From NCBI RefSeq assembly GCF_021917145.1, contig NC_061062.1:6229847-6293846 (forward strand): DNA of 64,000 bases, read 5' to 3'. Both the position numbers and the translations under genes were made by a program. Source of the DNA: Hypomesus transpacificus. Its lineage: Eukaryota > Chordata > Actinopteri > Osmeriformes > Osmeridae. The notes beneath the pieces were generated by a model, which worked only from the letters and a program-made list of their open reading frames with translations, did no database searches and was not told where the DNA came from. Positions 1 to 11,261 of this stretch are shown piece by piece; position 1 is the stretch's first letter; each line of letters begins with the position of its first letter.

Positions 1-47
1 GCTAGTCTCCACAGTGGTGTAAATCCCCTCTGTTCAATACAAAAACG
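1..47 (+). CDS. TRBV: TRBV family B, 3' end only, cut by the window edge
   Basis: Only the last three codons of a V exon (Ala-Ser-Leu) are present, followed by an RSS: heptamer CACAGTG at 10-16, a 22-bp spacer, and nonamer ACAAAAACG at 39-47. The end matches the family B genes ending near 17307 and 19959, which finish with Cys-Ala-Ala before the same signal. The rest lies outside the window, so its function cannot be judged. It is followed by the family C, D and E copies, the same B-C-D-E order seen inverted at 50.6-47.7 kb. Confidence 0.85.
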
Positions 48-230
48 TCTCCCAGACTGTGCTGTTTGTGTGGTAGGACTCCTCCACACACCTGCATGAA
101 GCCACTATCACCAGCTTTGATCCAGGGCCAGAACTCTGCTCAGCAATGAGGAGAGGAGGAGCTTCTTGATGCAAGAACACCTCAGATGATGCAGGCGGGG
201 CCTTTGTAGTTCCGCCCACCTCTTTCACTC

Positions 231-275
231 ACACACATACACACACAAACACATACACACACAAACGCACTCTCT
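231..275. repeat. CA-rich microsatellite
   Basis: Imperfect ACACACAA-type simple repeat between the family B signal and the family C leader. Related CA or GT tracts lie at the matching places in the right array (near 45477 and 49797). Confidence 0.85.
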
Positions 276-349
276 CTCATGCCCTCCCAATCCTACGGAA
301 GCTGCTTGGTTCTGTTCAGAGCAGCTCTCTCCAGATCTAGAGGGCCAGC

Positions 350-848
350 ATGACTCTCCAAGCTCTCATCCCTGTGTCTCTCTCTCTACTCTGGCTCACA
401 GGTACTGTAGGGTCAGTGGCTACATAGGAAACATCTCCATGATGGACAAGATAATGCTCACACGGTGTAGATGTTTACAAGAGCATCACTTCCACTCTGC
501 TATGATTATAATCTCCATCCCACAGGTCACTGCCAGAAGAGTGATGTCACACAGCAGCCAGGAACGATCTGGAGTCTTGCTCGGAAAACTGCGGAGATGA
601 ACTGCAGCCATGAGAAAGACGCGAGTCACATTCAGATGTACTGGTTCAGACAGCGTCCAGGGGAGTCCATGATGCTCATCGTGTTCACAAGCGTTGGTCT
701 GCAGCCGGACTACGGAGATCTCAGTAAAACCAAATATTCAGCTGTTAAATCTGTGGCTCAGAACGGAGCGTTCAGCGTGAAGGACTTGACACCAGAGGAC
801 AGAGGGCTGTATTTCTTTGCTGTCAGCCAACACAGTGATACAAACTGA
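350..848 (+). pseudogene. TRBV: TRBV family C, conserved Cys lost and RSS interrupted
   Basis: The leader exon (350-401) encodes MTLQALIPVSLSLLWLTG, with donor GT at 402. The V exon starts at 526 after CACAG and is open to the heptamer CACAGTG at 835-841. The domain has the expected first Cys (Met-Asn-Cys-Ser), Trp-Phe-Arg-Gln in framework 2, and an Asp/Leu-Tyr framework 3. The second disulfide cysteine is Phe (Leu-Tyr-Phe-Phe-Ala-Val). The sister gene at 49186-49705 has Leu-Tyr-Phe-Cys-Ala-Val. The RSS spacer is also broken by about 409 bp of foreign sequence, so no nonamer lies at the right distance. Both defects make a functional receptor chain unlikely. Confidence 0.85.
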
Positions 849-849
849 T

Positions 850-1258
850 ATCCAGATTTTCTGTGTACAGAGAAACTTGAGTCTCTTGCTGTGGTCAAGA
901 GGTCAGACAGTGGGTCTCTGACAATACACATATAGATGGAGGAATGTGCTACTTTCACCTTTGGAAAGAACAACATCAAGAAAATAGTACAAACCATGAG
1001 TGATGAACGAACCACCTGTGTGTTGTTCTCCCTGTGCATTAAGTTGTGGAATGTATACCGTTTAAGGACATGTTTTGGTGGCTACTATATTCAGCTCATA
1101 TATATAATGTCCATCTGAGACACATGTTTCTCACTCATGCCTATCACTCTGTTGTGGACTGATGGTATGATCCGAGCCTCGATAGCTAATAAACGAAGTC
1201 AACTCTTTTTCATTGTGGTGCGTTCCTTGGCCCCCCCTCCGACAGAAAATCATCTAAC
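850..1258. mobile_element. Unclassified insertion inside the family C RSS spacer
   Basis: Compared with the intact family C gene at 49186-49705, about 409 bp is inserted in the 23-bp spacer. The target ACAAACTGAT is present on both sides (840-849 and 1259-1268), the mark of a 10-bp or slightly shorter target duplication. No ORF of a known family, poly-A tail or terminal inverted repeat was recognised. The interrupted signal resumes at about 1269 and its old nonamer is near 1279-1288. It could be a non-autonomous DNA element or a solo terminal repeat of a larger element. Confidence 0.6.
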
Positions 1259-1470
1259 ACAAACTGATTGTACAGCTGAACAAATACTGGTTTGTGTAAG
1301 CCTCTGGTTTGTTTTCCTGCATCATCAGAACAGATGTGGTGTCTGTCCTTTAGGTGGAGCTACAGCTCAACAAGTTCTCCAGCACCAGACTGGGGGTAAA
1401 GTCTTGTTCTGGATCAACCAGAGCTCAGAGCTCCTCAGAGTCCCTGAACATTTCTGGACTGAGAGTCAAC

Positions 1471-1987
1471 ATGGTCACATGTCTCATATTCACAGTGATT
1501 TTCTTCATCCTGACCGGTAAATGTTATATATTCCTCTCAGAGACATTACTGTTTAGATATGCTAAATGTGAACAATGTGTTTTTATGTATTGTGTGTCCA
1601 TATGGTGGTAATATCTTCTCTGTCTGTCCAGATGTGTGTCAGACTGTGGAGGTCCACCAGACTCTCTCTGATCTCCTCAGCAGAGATGGAGATACTGTGC
1701 AGCTCGTCTGCACCCACGGCCAGGCTGACTACAGAGTGATGCTCTGGTACTTCCAGAAACCAGGGGACACAGCGCTCACACTCATTGGATAAATTAACTA
1801 CCAGAGTCCCACATATGAGGGTTCATACAACAAATATTTTAGTATGACGGGTGATTTCAGTGGAAGTGGAACCAAGAATGGCTCACTGTGTATTAGAAGC
1901 CTGTCTATATCAGAAAATAGTGCCATTTATTACTGTGCTGCCAGCTATGCGCAGTGCTACAGATCCCCTCTGTTCTCTACAAAAACC
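1471..1987 (+). pseudogene. TRBV: TRBV family D, in-frame stop
   Basis: The leader exon 1471-1516 encodes MVTCLIFTVIFFILT, with donor at 1517. The V exon begins at 1632 and encodes a V domain with Leu-Val-Cys-Thr, Leu-Trp-Tyr-Phe-Gln-Lys and a final Tyr-Tyr-Cys-Ala-Ala-Ser. A TAA at 1790-1792 follows Leu-Ile-Gly, where sister genes have a Phe or Tyr codon (compare 48469-49002). The RSS heptamer is CGCAGTG (1950-1956), off consensus at its second base, with a 22-bp spacer and a good nonamer ACAAAAACC at 1979-1987. The stop lies in framework 2 / CDR2 and cannot be trimmed away by recombination, so this is a pseudogene. Confidence 0.9.
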
Positions 1988-2121
1988 CACCTCTCTCCTC
2001 CAAGAGTGGTTTGTGTGTCAGAGTGAAACACCTGCATCTGTCGGCTGACTTAGAACCAGCAACATCATATCAGCACAGTCGGATTACATCACTTCCTGTT
2101 CCTGCTCCAACTCCAGTAAGT

Positions 2122-2636
2122 GATGGTCTTTTGTTCTGGATCACAGGTAAGCCTATTGAGCTTACAGGACATCACATTTTCACACTACCAGGAAAATGAC
2201 TTTAAACTGTAGTGTTGTAGTTGTACAGGAATAATCAAATCCGTGTGGCAAGCTTTAAGGATTCTCTAACTCAGTTTTACTCTTCTTCTCACTCCACAGT
2301 AGAGTCACTCAGTCAAGAGGTGAACCAGACTCCTTTTACTCTCCTGGGGAAGCCAGAAGAGAGGATCCAACTGAACTGCAGTCATAACATTCCTAATTAC
2401 GACACTATACTCTGGTACCAGCGCTCAGTGGGAGACACTGCTCTGAAACTAATAGGATGTTTTCTTAAAAAATACCACTGTTGAGTCTCCATATCGAGGG
2501 ATCTTCAATGCGAGTGGAGATGGTAAGAAAGAAGCCTACCTTCATCTCCAACTGAGGCAACCTAAAGATGATGGACAATATTTCTGTGCAGCCAGCTACA
2601 CAGTGGTACAGAGCTCAGCTCCGCTCTACAAAAACC
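2122..2636 (+). pseudogene. TRBV: TRBV family E, leader deleted and frame lost
   Basis: The 3' remainder of the leader exon (about 2122-2146, ending Leu-Phe-Trp-Ile-Thr before a GTAAG donor) is joined to upstream sequence by a deletion of about 80 bp. The deletion removed the start codon present in sister genes (for example 48238-48286). The V exon starts at 2300 (Ser-Leu-Ser-Gln-Glu-Val-Asn-Gln-Thr-Pro). It reads normally through Leu-Trp-Tyr-Gln-Arg-Ser and Leu-Ile-Gly, then loses frame near 2459. The RSS is intact: CACAGTG at 2599-2605, 22-bp spacer, ACAAAAACC at 2628-2636. A good RSS on a dead coding segment could still recombine non-productively. Confidence 0.88.
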
Positions 2637-2861
2637 TTTCAGAGATCAACAGGCCCCTCAGCACACCTGGATCAAACCACAATAACAGTAATGTACTCAG
2701 AGGAGATAGATATCGTCATCACAACTACAGATGTTACTTCTGTTGAGGGTTCTTACTTTGAGAGGATGCAATGCATGATGGGTACTTACAAGTATTAGTC
2801 TATAGGGGGTGGTAGACTGCTTTGAATGTGAACTTTGTTTTTGATTCCTGACTGGTAAATG

Positions 2862-3060
2862 CACGGTGCTGCCGATCCCCCTGTTCTCTACAAAACCCCT
2901 CCTCTCTTCTTCAAGAGTGGTTTGTGTGTCAGAGTGAAACACCTGCATCTGACATGTGAATCACTTCAAGCAACATCATATCAGCACTGTCAGATTACAT
3001 CACTTCCTGTTCCTGCTCCAACTCCAGGAAGTGAAGCTGGGGAAGGGGTGAGGAGGAGTA
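2862..3060 (+). pseudogene. Remnant: family D RSS plus family E promoter
   Basis: This stretch matches sequence found between D and E genes elsewhere. It has a decayed D-type heptamer and spacer (GCACGGTGCTGCCG), a nonamer-like ACAAAACCC near 2889, the shared CAGAGTGAAACACCTGCATC segment, and the ATCACTTCCTGTTCC promoter element near 2998. No leader or V exon follows. It is the broken end of the V block before the coiled-coil gene region. Confidence 0.75.
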
Positions 3061-3099
3061 TTGGGATTCGGCCTAAGTCCTCAGTTGATGCGACCTACA

Positions 3100-5180
3100 G
3101 ATTCTAACCAATGGTGACGCATTCTAAACTTTTTCATTGTGATGTCATGAACCTCAGAAGTTTTGCAACATTAAGTTGTGCCAGCACTGTGTTTTACTGT
3201 CAGTTCAAAGAAGATTCAAGTGAATGTAGTTAATTTTTTGTTTAGCTACTAACGGTTTGTGATCATGATCAGGAAGATGGAGTTATTGAGGTGAGGACAA
3301 AGACATTAAGTGGCACAACTGAGAAATGTTCTATTAATAAGCATGTTTGCTTGAGGAGAAAGGTTTACATAACAATATGGCAGACCATTATGGACTTAAC
3401 ATAACAATAATAATGCATCTGTAAGACAGAAAACACATAAACAATAGAAGCCTAAAGCATAACATTTATACAAAATACGAATAAAAAAATATGTTTAAAA
3501 TAGTTATTGCCAAGGATTTGGGATGCAGACTCAATAGTAGGCTACAACTGACAGTAAAGGGGAAAAAATGTGCAGCAAGATTTAAAACATGTCATATGCT
3601 GTATGGTGCTGTAACAATAATGCTGTTCATAATTTTGCCAATAATGAGTTTAACAGTTATAGCCTGCTCTTCCACAGCAACTCACAATGCTGCTTACTGA
3701 CCAAGATTAACATTTTTTCATGCATCGATGTATTTAATATCAGTGACCTATTGTTCAGTGATAAAAGCATTATGTCCTGATGAATAAATAACTCCCTGAT
3801 GAACACTGAGACTGATGTAGAGACTGGAGCTAGCCAGAAACAAACAAAAACACAAACTGAAACAGATATATATTTTTTTTCAACGTGAGGTGGGCTTTTG
3901 TTAGACGTAAAGGGACGTGACGACAATAATCCATTATGGACGAAATATATTATTGTTGCTTGCTTTTTCCACAGGTAGCCTACTCTCTTGCAATTTTGAG
4001 GTTATTGCTGTTTAATTGTAACTTGTCTAACTACATGCTCTTTTTGTTCTTCCCTTTGGGACTTATTTGGTTGCACGTTGGCTTCATGTTTGACTTCCCG
4101 AAATGTTTGGGGCTCGCGTTGTTATGATCAGTGACCTAGGCACTTTTGTAAAACTATATCTTGGAAGTCGCTTTGTATAAAAGCGTCTGCTAAATGCATA
4201 AATGTAAATGTCATGGACGCGGCGGTCTGCATCCAACAGTCTAACCAATGGCGGCGCATTCTTAACTTTTGCATTATGACGTCATTGTTAATCTCAGAAG
4301 TTTTGTAACATTATGTTGTGCCAACACACACATTCTAATGTCATTTCAGAGAAGATTCAATTTATGTTATGTGACTTTTGCTACTAACGGTTTGTGATCA
4401 TGATCAGGAAGATGGAGGTATTGAGGTGAGGACAAAGATAAGAATTTCCTTCTAATACACATTTGCTTGGGGGGAATGGTTTACATAACTGCTGGGGGCG
4501 GGCCTGTGATGCTTTTACAGTATTGACATTTAACTATATAGCCTGTAACTGACAACTATCATATCAGCCGACATCTTCCCTCGGTATGCCTCGTCCATTG
4601 ATTTTATAGCTTGACTAGTTATCCCTTACTTCTCAGCGTGTGAAATATTTAACAGTTGTGTGAAATACAAGGTGTGAGAAATGACTGAAATGCGTGAGAG
4701 CAGTGGTATGGCAGACAGACCATGATGGAACTAACACAACACAAATAATGTATTCGTTAAAGACAGGAAAAAACAGAAACAAAAGAAGCCTAAATAAATA
4801 AATGTTACAAAATACGAATGAACAAATACGTTTTAAATAATTATTTGCTAAGGATTTGAGATGCAGACAAAATTGTAGGCAACGACTAACAACAAAAAAA
4901 TAAAATAAATGTGTAGCAAGATTATGACCATGTCATGGTGCTGTAACAATAATGCTGTTCATAATTTAGCGGCTAATGACTTGAATGTACCATTTATTAC
5001 TAAGGGGAGTTTATAATGCTCATTTAGCTTAGACATAAAGTTGATGCTGAAACCTTATTGCTGCTTCCTGTATCTTGACCTTTTAGTGTTTTATTTGTTA
5101 CAGAACAAAACATTTGATTTGGTATTGACTTTCCCTTGCCATGTGTGTCTTTACAGATGAGAGAAAAAATGAATTGAAAA
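3100..5180 (+). other. 5' region of the coiled-coil gene, with an internal duplication
   Basis: No coding sequence was found. A segment of roughly 0.55-0.75 kb occurs twice in the same direction, about 3105-3650 and about 4225-4985. Both copies share an ATGACGTCA/GTGATGTCA-type site, the GTTTGTGATCATGATCAGGAAGATGGAG stretch (named here only by its position near 3257 and 4390), and a GTGAGG donor-like sequence. These could be alternative first exons or promoters of the downstream gene. Between them (about 3740-4215) lies repeat-derived DNA ending in the fish SINE-type tail AAGCGTCTGCTAAATG. The right-arm counterpart of the second copy is at about 62760-63480. Confidence 0.55.
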
Positions 5181-8100
5181 ATGCCAAGGAAGATGTAAGT
5201 TCTTTCTTACAAAATATTTCTGAGATTTAGATTTTTGTTCTTAGACTTTAACAATCTTTTCTAGTTATGATGAAATATGAATCTACAATGGATATCATGT
5301 TGTCTAAGTTGTTGTGTGTATGTATGTGTGTTGAAACAGAGAGAAAGTAGCTCTCTACTCTGGAGAGTTACCCAAAGCTCTCTTTTGGAAGAGGGGGAGT
5401 CGAAAGTAAGTCCGCAGTAAAATACAGTTTATGCTGCAAGCCTAGTAGTTGTGAGGTCAGGGTTTGGAGGTCTGATGTGTTTTAGTTGATTTATTACAAG
5501 AATACATAATGTTCATTTGGATGATGTGTTCTTCCAAATTGTACATTGAGTGCAATAGACCTCTTAAGTATGTAGACCTCTATCTGCATGTCACCTGTGT
5601 ACAATAACACATGATGGATGTGTGTGTTTCCCTCCACAGGGATGATGAACCCTCCTCCTTCAGAGCACTCTCACCTGGACAGATTCCAGACATGAGGATG
5701 TTGAAGAACATACGGTAAGACAGGGTTGCCTCAACAGAATCGTAGGAAGGTCCGGGCGTCCAAATGACGGCTAAGTTTGGGGTTGAAGTTCGGGTTTAGA
5801 TGATATGATGGTTTTAAGGCAGGACAGAGACTAAATGCCAGTGTTTGGAAAGAGGTTAAAACACAATTGTGATGTCCGGTCTGTCGCGTTTGAATGTGAG
5901 TTGATAACCTGCTGCCTGTGATGTGTCCATGTTACTGCAGAGGGGAGAGGTTCTATCTTGGAACCATCACCCTGGGGCTCAGTGACTCTGAGAGTTCCTC
6001 CGACGAGAGCTCTTCCTTCTCGTCTCACCGACTTCCCTGTCAACTTCCTGTAGCCACAAGGGGGCATCCTCAAATGAACCAGTAAGTGTCCTCTTCACAA
6101 GACACGCACACTCTAAATGGTACAAAATGATTATGCATTAGACATGTTAGGAAGGATTGCTTGACATGTGGAGTGAACTACAAAGATATTGACCATGTTG
6201 TAATGGGACCATGTTGTCATTCAGCGGGAAGATAAAGGAGCTAGAACACCTGGTGGAGGATTTGAGGAAAACCATCCGGGAGCTTCAACTAAAAAATATT
6301 TCTCTGAGCAACTTGGTTGAGAAATTACAGCATGTTGAAACCAGGAAGAAGGCTGAGATAAAGAATCTCAAGATGGAGGTATGACAATGTTACGTACTAC
6401 TTCCTCAGCACATACCCAAAGTTATGCCCCAAAACAATGGTATTATTGTGTTCTAACATCAGTTGCAAGATTCTTTATGGTCGTAAACACAAAATAAAAA
6501 GTTGCTATAGGGACACAGAGACACCCAGAAGAGTTACCATGGGGACAAATCGGTGTCCCTATTCAGTTTTTATCATTTGTGAGTTCAATGTTTATAGAGG
6601 ACAGCATAGGCCACCTTGTGTATAGTGTTTCATTGACCTTTTATGCATGCAGGTGCAGACACTGAAAGAAGCAGCATGCGATGGTGCTTGCCATAGACGT
6701 CTGGACAGGAAGAGGGTAGAGAACAGTAGAGAGAGAGTGATCAAGAGAGGGGAAGAAAGAGAGATGTACAGTGATGAAATGTACACAGAGAGAAAGGTTG
6801 ATAAGCGAACAAAGCAGAATATTGACAAAAGGCAGATTGTGATGGACAGCTTGCGAGAAAAGGAGAACGAGACACGGAGGGAAGTGGAAGAACGGGACAA
6901 CATGAAGAGGCAGAGAGACAAACTGCAGTGTGAGATCAAGAAGCTGAAAAGTGAACTTCTAGAGATGAAAAGGGAGAAGGTCCAAGAAATATATGAGAAG
7001 GATAGAATAAAAGCAAGGCAAGATGAAGAAAAAAACACAACAGAGTCACAGTGCCGGGCAGGAAAAAGCAGAGAAGTGTTGGGAAGGGGAGAAATGGAGA
7101 GACGGATGAAAGAGCAATCATTAGAAAAACAAAGAAAGGATGAGACGCAGAGGGAGTTGGAAAGGAGAGAAGAAGAGCTGATGCAAAGAGAGGCTAGGAG
7201 ACAAAAGGAGAGACAAAAAGCTCTGGACACAGAAAGGGAAGCCCTAGAGGGAAGGGAAGAACTAGAGAGAGCGAGGGAGGATGCAAGACAAAAACAAGAT
7301 CATCAGAAGGAACTTGAAAGACAGAAGAAGTTAGACGGAAAGGCCAAACAGGAGATGGAGGGTGCAAGAGAAAAAGAAGCACTGAAAAAGGAAGTTGAAG
7401 AGATGCAGAGACAAGAGAAGGAGAGGGAGAGACAGAGAGAACTGGAAAGAGAGAGTGAGGCCGCGAGACAAAAAGAGGATCTTCGGAGGGAAATTGAAAG
7501 ACTTGAAGAGAAGGTAAGACAAAGAGACATTGAACGTCAACAAGAACAAGAGAGACAAGCGGAGGAGGAAAAGAGACAGAAAGAACTAGAAAGAGAGAGG
7601 GAGGACGCAAGACTAAAAGAGGAAATTCAGAAAGAACTAGAAAGACAGATCAAGTTTGACAGAAAGGCCAAACAGGAGATGGAGGGTGCAAGAGAAAAAG
7701 AAGCACTGACAAGTGAAGTTGAAGAGATGCAGAGACAAGAGAAGGAGAGGGAGAGACAGAGAGAACTGGAAAGAGAGAGTGAGGCCGCGAGACAAAAAGA
7801 GGATCTTCGGAGGGAAATTGAAAGACTTGAAGAGAAGGTGAGACAAAGAGACATTGAACGTCAACAAGAACAAGAGAGACAAGCGGAGGAGGAAAAGAGA
7901 CAGAAAGAACTAGAAAGAGAGAGGGAGGACGCAAGACAAAAAGAGGAAATTCAGAAAGAACTAGAAAGACAGATCAAGTTTGACAGAAAGGCCAAACAGG
8001 AGATGGAGGGTGCAAGAGAAAAAGAAGCACTGAAAAGGGAAGTTGAAGAGATGCAGAGACAAGAGAAGGAGAGGGAGAGACAGAGAGCACTGGAAAGAGA

Positions 8101-11100
8101 GAGTGAGGCCGCGAGACAAAAAGAGGATCTTCGGAGGGAAATTGAAAGACTTGAAGAGAAGGTGAGTCAAAGAGACATTGAACTTCAACAAGAAAAAGAG
8201 AGACAAGTGGAGGAGGAAAAGAGACGGAAAGAACTAGAAAGAGAGAGGGAGGACGCAAGACAAAAAGAGGAAATTCAGAAAGAACTAGAAAGACAGATCA
8301 AGTTTGACAGAAAGGCCAAACAGGAGATGGAGGGTGCAAGAGAAAAAGAAGCACTGAAAAGGGAATTTGAAGAGATGCAGAGACGAGAGAAGGAGAGGGA
8401 GAGACAGAGAGAACTGGAAAGAGAGAGTGAGGCCGCGAGACAAAAAGAGGATCTTCGGAGGGAATTTGAAGGACTTGAAGAGAAGGTGAGACAAAGAGAC
8501 ATTGAACGTCAACAAGAACAAGAGAGACAAGCGGAGGAGGAAAAGAGACAGAAAGAACTAGAAAGAGAGAGGGAGGACGCAAGACAAAAAGAGGAAATTC
8601 AGAAAGAACTAGAAAGACAGATCAAGTTTGACAGAAAGGCCAAACAGGAGATGGAGGGTGCAAGAGAAAAAGAAGCACTGAAAAGGGAATTTGAAGAGAT
8701 GCAGAGACGAGAGAAGGAGAGGGAGAGACAGAGAGAACTGGAAAGAGAGAGTGAGGCCGCGAGACAAAAAGAGGATCTTCGGAGGGAATTTGAAGGACTT
8801 GAAGAGAAGGTGAGACAAAGAGACATTGAACGACAACAAGAACAAGAGAGACAAGCGGAGGAGGAAAAGAGACAGAAAGAACTAGAAAGAGAGAGGGAGG
8901 ACGCAAGACAAAAAGAGGAAATTCAGAAAGAACTAGTAAGACAGAACAAGATTGGCAGAAAGGCCAAACAGGAGATGGAGGATGCAAAAGAAGCACTGAA
9001 AAGGGAAGTTGAAAGACTTGAACAGATAGAGAGACTGAAAGAGACTAAAAGACAGCAAGAACAGGAGAGACGAGAGAGGAAGATGAAGAGACAAAGAGAA
9101 TTAGAAAGAGAGAGGGAGGACGCAAGACAAAAAGAGGATATTCAGAAAGAACTAAAAAGACAGAACAAGTTTGACAGAAAGGCCAAACAGGAGATGGAGG
9201 ATGCAAAAGAAAAAGAAGCACTGAAAAGGGAAGTTGAAAGACTTGAACAGATAGAGAGACTGAAAGAGACTAAAAGACAGCAAGAACAGGAGAGACGAGA
9301 GAGGGAGATGAAGAGACAAAAAGAATTAGAAAGAGAGAGGGTGGTCGCAAGACAAAAAGAGGATCTTCGGAAGGAAATTGAAAGATTCGAAGAGAATGCA
9401 AGGAAAAGAGAGAGGGAAAGTCAAAAAGATAAAATTAGACTTGAAAAGGAGGAAGAGAGACATAAACAGATGGACAAAACGAGCGAGGAGACAAGAGAAA
9501 CAGAAGCACTGCAGAGGTACGTTGAAAGACAGAGAGAGACAGAAAGAGATTACAGACAGGAGAGACAAGAGGAAGAAGAAAGACAGAAAGAGATGGAGGC
9601 AACAAAACACAAAGAAGAGCATCAGAGGGACATTGAGAGATTTGACGGGCTTGCAAAACATCGAGAGATTGAGATGAAGGGAGAACAACTGACAGGGGAG
9701 AGGAAAGAGAAGGGACAAAAAGAAATGGAGAGCGCAGAGGAGGCCAGACAAGAAGAGGACCTGCAAAGGAAAGTTAAGAGACTGAAAGAGAATGAGAGAG
9801 AGCAAGAACAGGAGAGACAGGAGGAGGAAGGGAGACAGAAAGAACTAGAGAGAGAGAGGGAGGAGGAGAGACACAAAGCAAACATGCAGAGGGAACTTGA
9901 CAAAAAAGGAGAAAATCAAGAAGAGCAACAGACTGAAGCAGAGGACCACAGACTTGCCATGAAGACAGAGCAACAACAAGTGGTCACTGAGGAAAGAAGG
10001 GGTGAGGTTGGAGAAATGGATCAAATGGAGCAAGACAGTGAGCAGGAAAGGAAAAGGCTCGAGACGGAAAGCCAAGAGGAGGGAAGAAAAAGAGAGATGG
10101 AAATAAAAATGGAGGAGAGGAGGCAGAGAGAAGAGCATAGAAAAGCCATGGAGCTGAGATGGAGACAAAAAGGAGACAGGAGATGGAAAGAGAAAGAATT
10201 GAAGAGACAGAAAGAGCTTGAGAAAAAGTCAGAGGAAGAGGTCAAACAACATGAGGAGAAAGGAGACAAGGAGAAAGAGTGGATGGAGGCGGAAATGGAG
10301 AGACTAAAAGAGAGGGACAAAACCCAGTTGGCCAGGTTATATAAAATGAGAGAAAAAGCTGCAGATAACTTTTGGCTCCAAACAACATTGGACAAGCAAA
10401 TAGAGTTGGTTAAAGATAGGGAGAGAATTATGAGAGAGGATGCAAAAATGAAAGAATCAGAGAAGAGATGGGAGGAGGAGGAAAGACAACGGCAGGAATG
10501 CGGACAAGAGTCCGATGAGGCAAGACGACAGTGGCAGGAGAAGCATACACTAGCAGTCATGAGGAGAAAGGAGAAAGAGAATAGGAGAGCCATCGAGGAA
10601 AGGAGTCAGTACAGGAGAGAAGAGGAGCAAAGAATCAAAGAGATGGAACTAGAAATGAAAAGGCAAGAGAAACTCAAGGAGGAGAAAATAGCAGATACCA
10701 AGGAGGATTGCACAGTCGTAAAGAAGGACGATGCAGAAATGAAACGCAAAAGCAGAGAGAAGGTTAAGAATGCGTGGGGGCCAGAGAAGGAAGTGACAGA
10801 GAAGGAAGTGTCAGAGAAGGAAGTGACAGAAAAGGAAGTGACAGAGAAGGAAGGGTCAGAGAAGGAAGTGACAGAGACTGAAGAGTCAGATAAGGAAGAG
10901 TCAGAGACGGATGAGTCAGATAAGGCACAGTCAGAGACAAGTAAGAAATGTTTTTGTGATGTGAAAGTGTACTATATAATGATGTCAGAATGATTTAATT
11001 GAGACACTGTTGTAGGCTTGACAATCGTTATTCTGTGTGCTCTAAACCACGTTGAAGTATTTAATGCTTGTCTCTTGTAAACAGACAAGGAGAAGAAACG

Positions 11101-11254
11101 TGGTTTCTGGAGACAGTTCTGGCAGAAAGTAAAACCAAAAAAGAAGGCAACAAAAGAGGAAAAAAAAAGAGCCAGACTGGCTGAGATTGAAGCTTATGTG
11201 GAGAAACTGAACAAGGAGGCCGACCGTAACATAAAGGCCTTTGAGGATACGTAG
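5181..11254 (+). CDS. Long charged coiled-coil protein, trichohyalin-like in composition, function unknown
   Basis: I splice seven coding exons with consistent phases: 5181-5194, 5340-5405, 5640-5714, 5941-6081, 6225-6378, 6653-10940 and 11085-11254. They give 1635 residues. The start ATG at 5181 was chosen because it is the only upstream ATG whose frame passes through every splice. The N-terminus begins MPRKIEKVALYSGELPKALF and is followed by a Ser/Asp/Glu-rich stretch and a leucine-heptad segment in exon 5. Exon 6 is almost entirely Glu, Arg, Lys and Gln and holds about four tandem 108-residue (324-bp) repeats near 7650-8990, then EKEVT repeats near 10790-10900. The last exon is basic and aromatic (GFWRQFWQKVKPKKK). 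No signal peptide or enzyme motif is visible. It looks like a structural or scaffold coiled coil. I do not recognise an orthologue. Confidence 0.8.
7650..8996 (+). repeat. 324-bp coding tandem repeat, about four units
   Basis: Near-identical 324-bp units encode 108 residues each. Landmarks recur at that spacing: ATCAAGTTTGACAGAAAGGC begins near 7651, 7975, 8299 and 8623. The unit length is a multiple of three, so gain or loss of a unit keeps the frame. The inverted copy on the right has one more unit. Confidence 0.92.
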
Positions 11255-11261
11255 TCTACAC

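Noticed and set aside
936-1118. J-like Phe-Thr-Phe-Gly within the insertion at 850-1258
   Set aside because: No 12-RSS, no second glycine of the F-G-x-G motif and no splice donor; a chance match.
7194-10593. Many minus-strand ORFs rich in Ser, Leu and Phe across the coiled-coil gene (and plus-strand ones at 57040-61114)
   Set aside because: They are shadows of the Glu/Arg/Lys repeat coding strand and recur every 324 bp with it.
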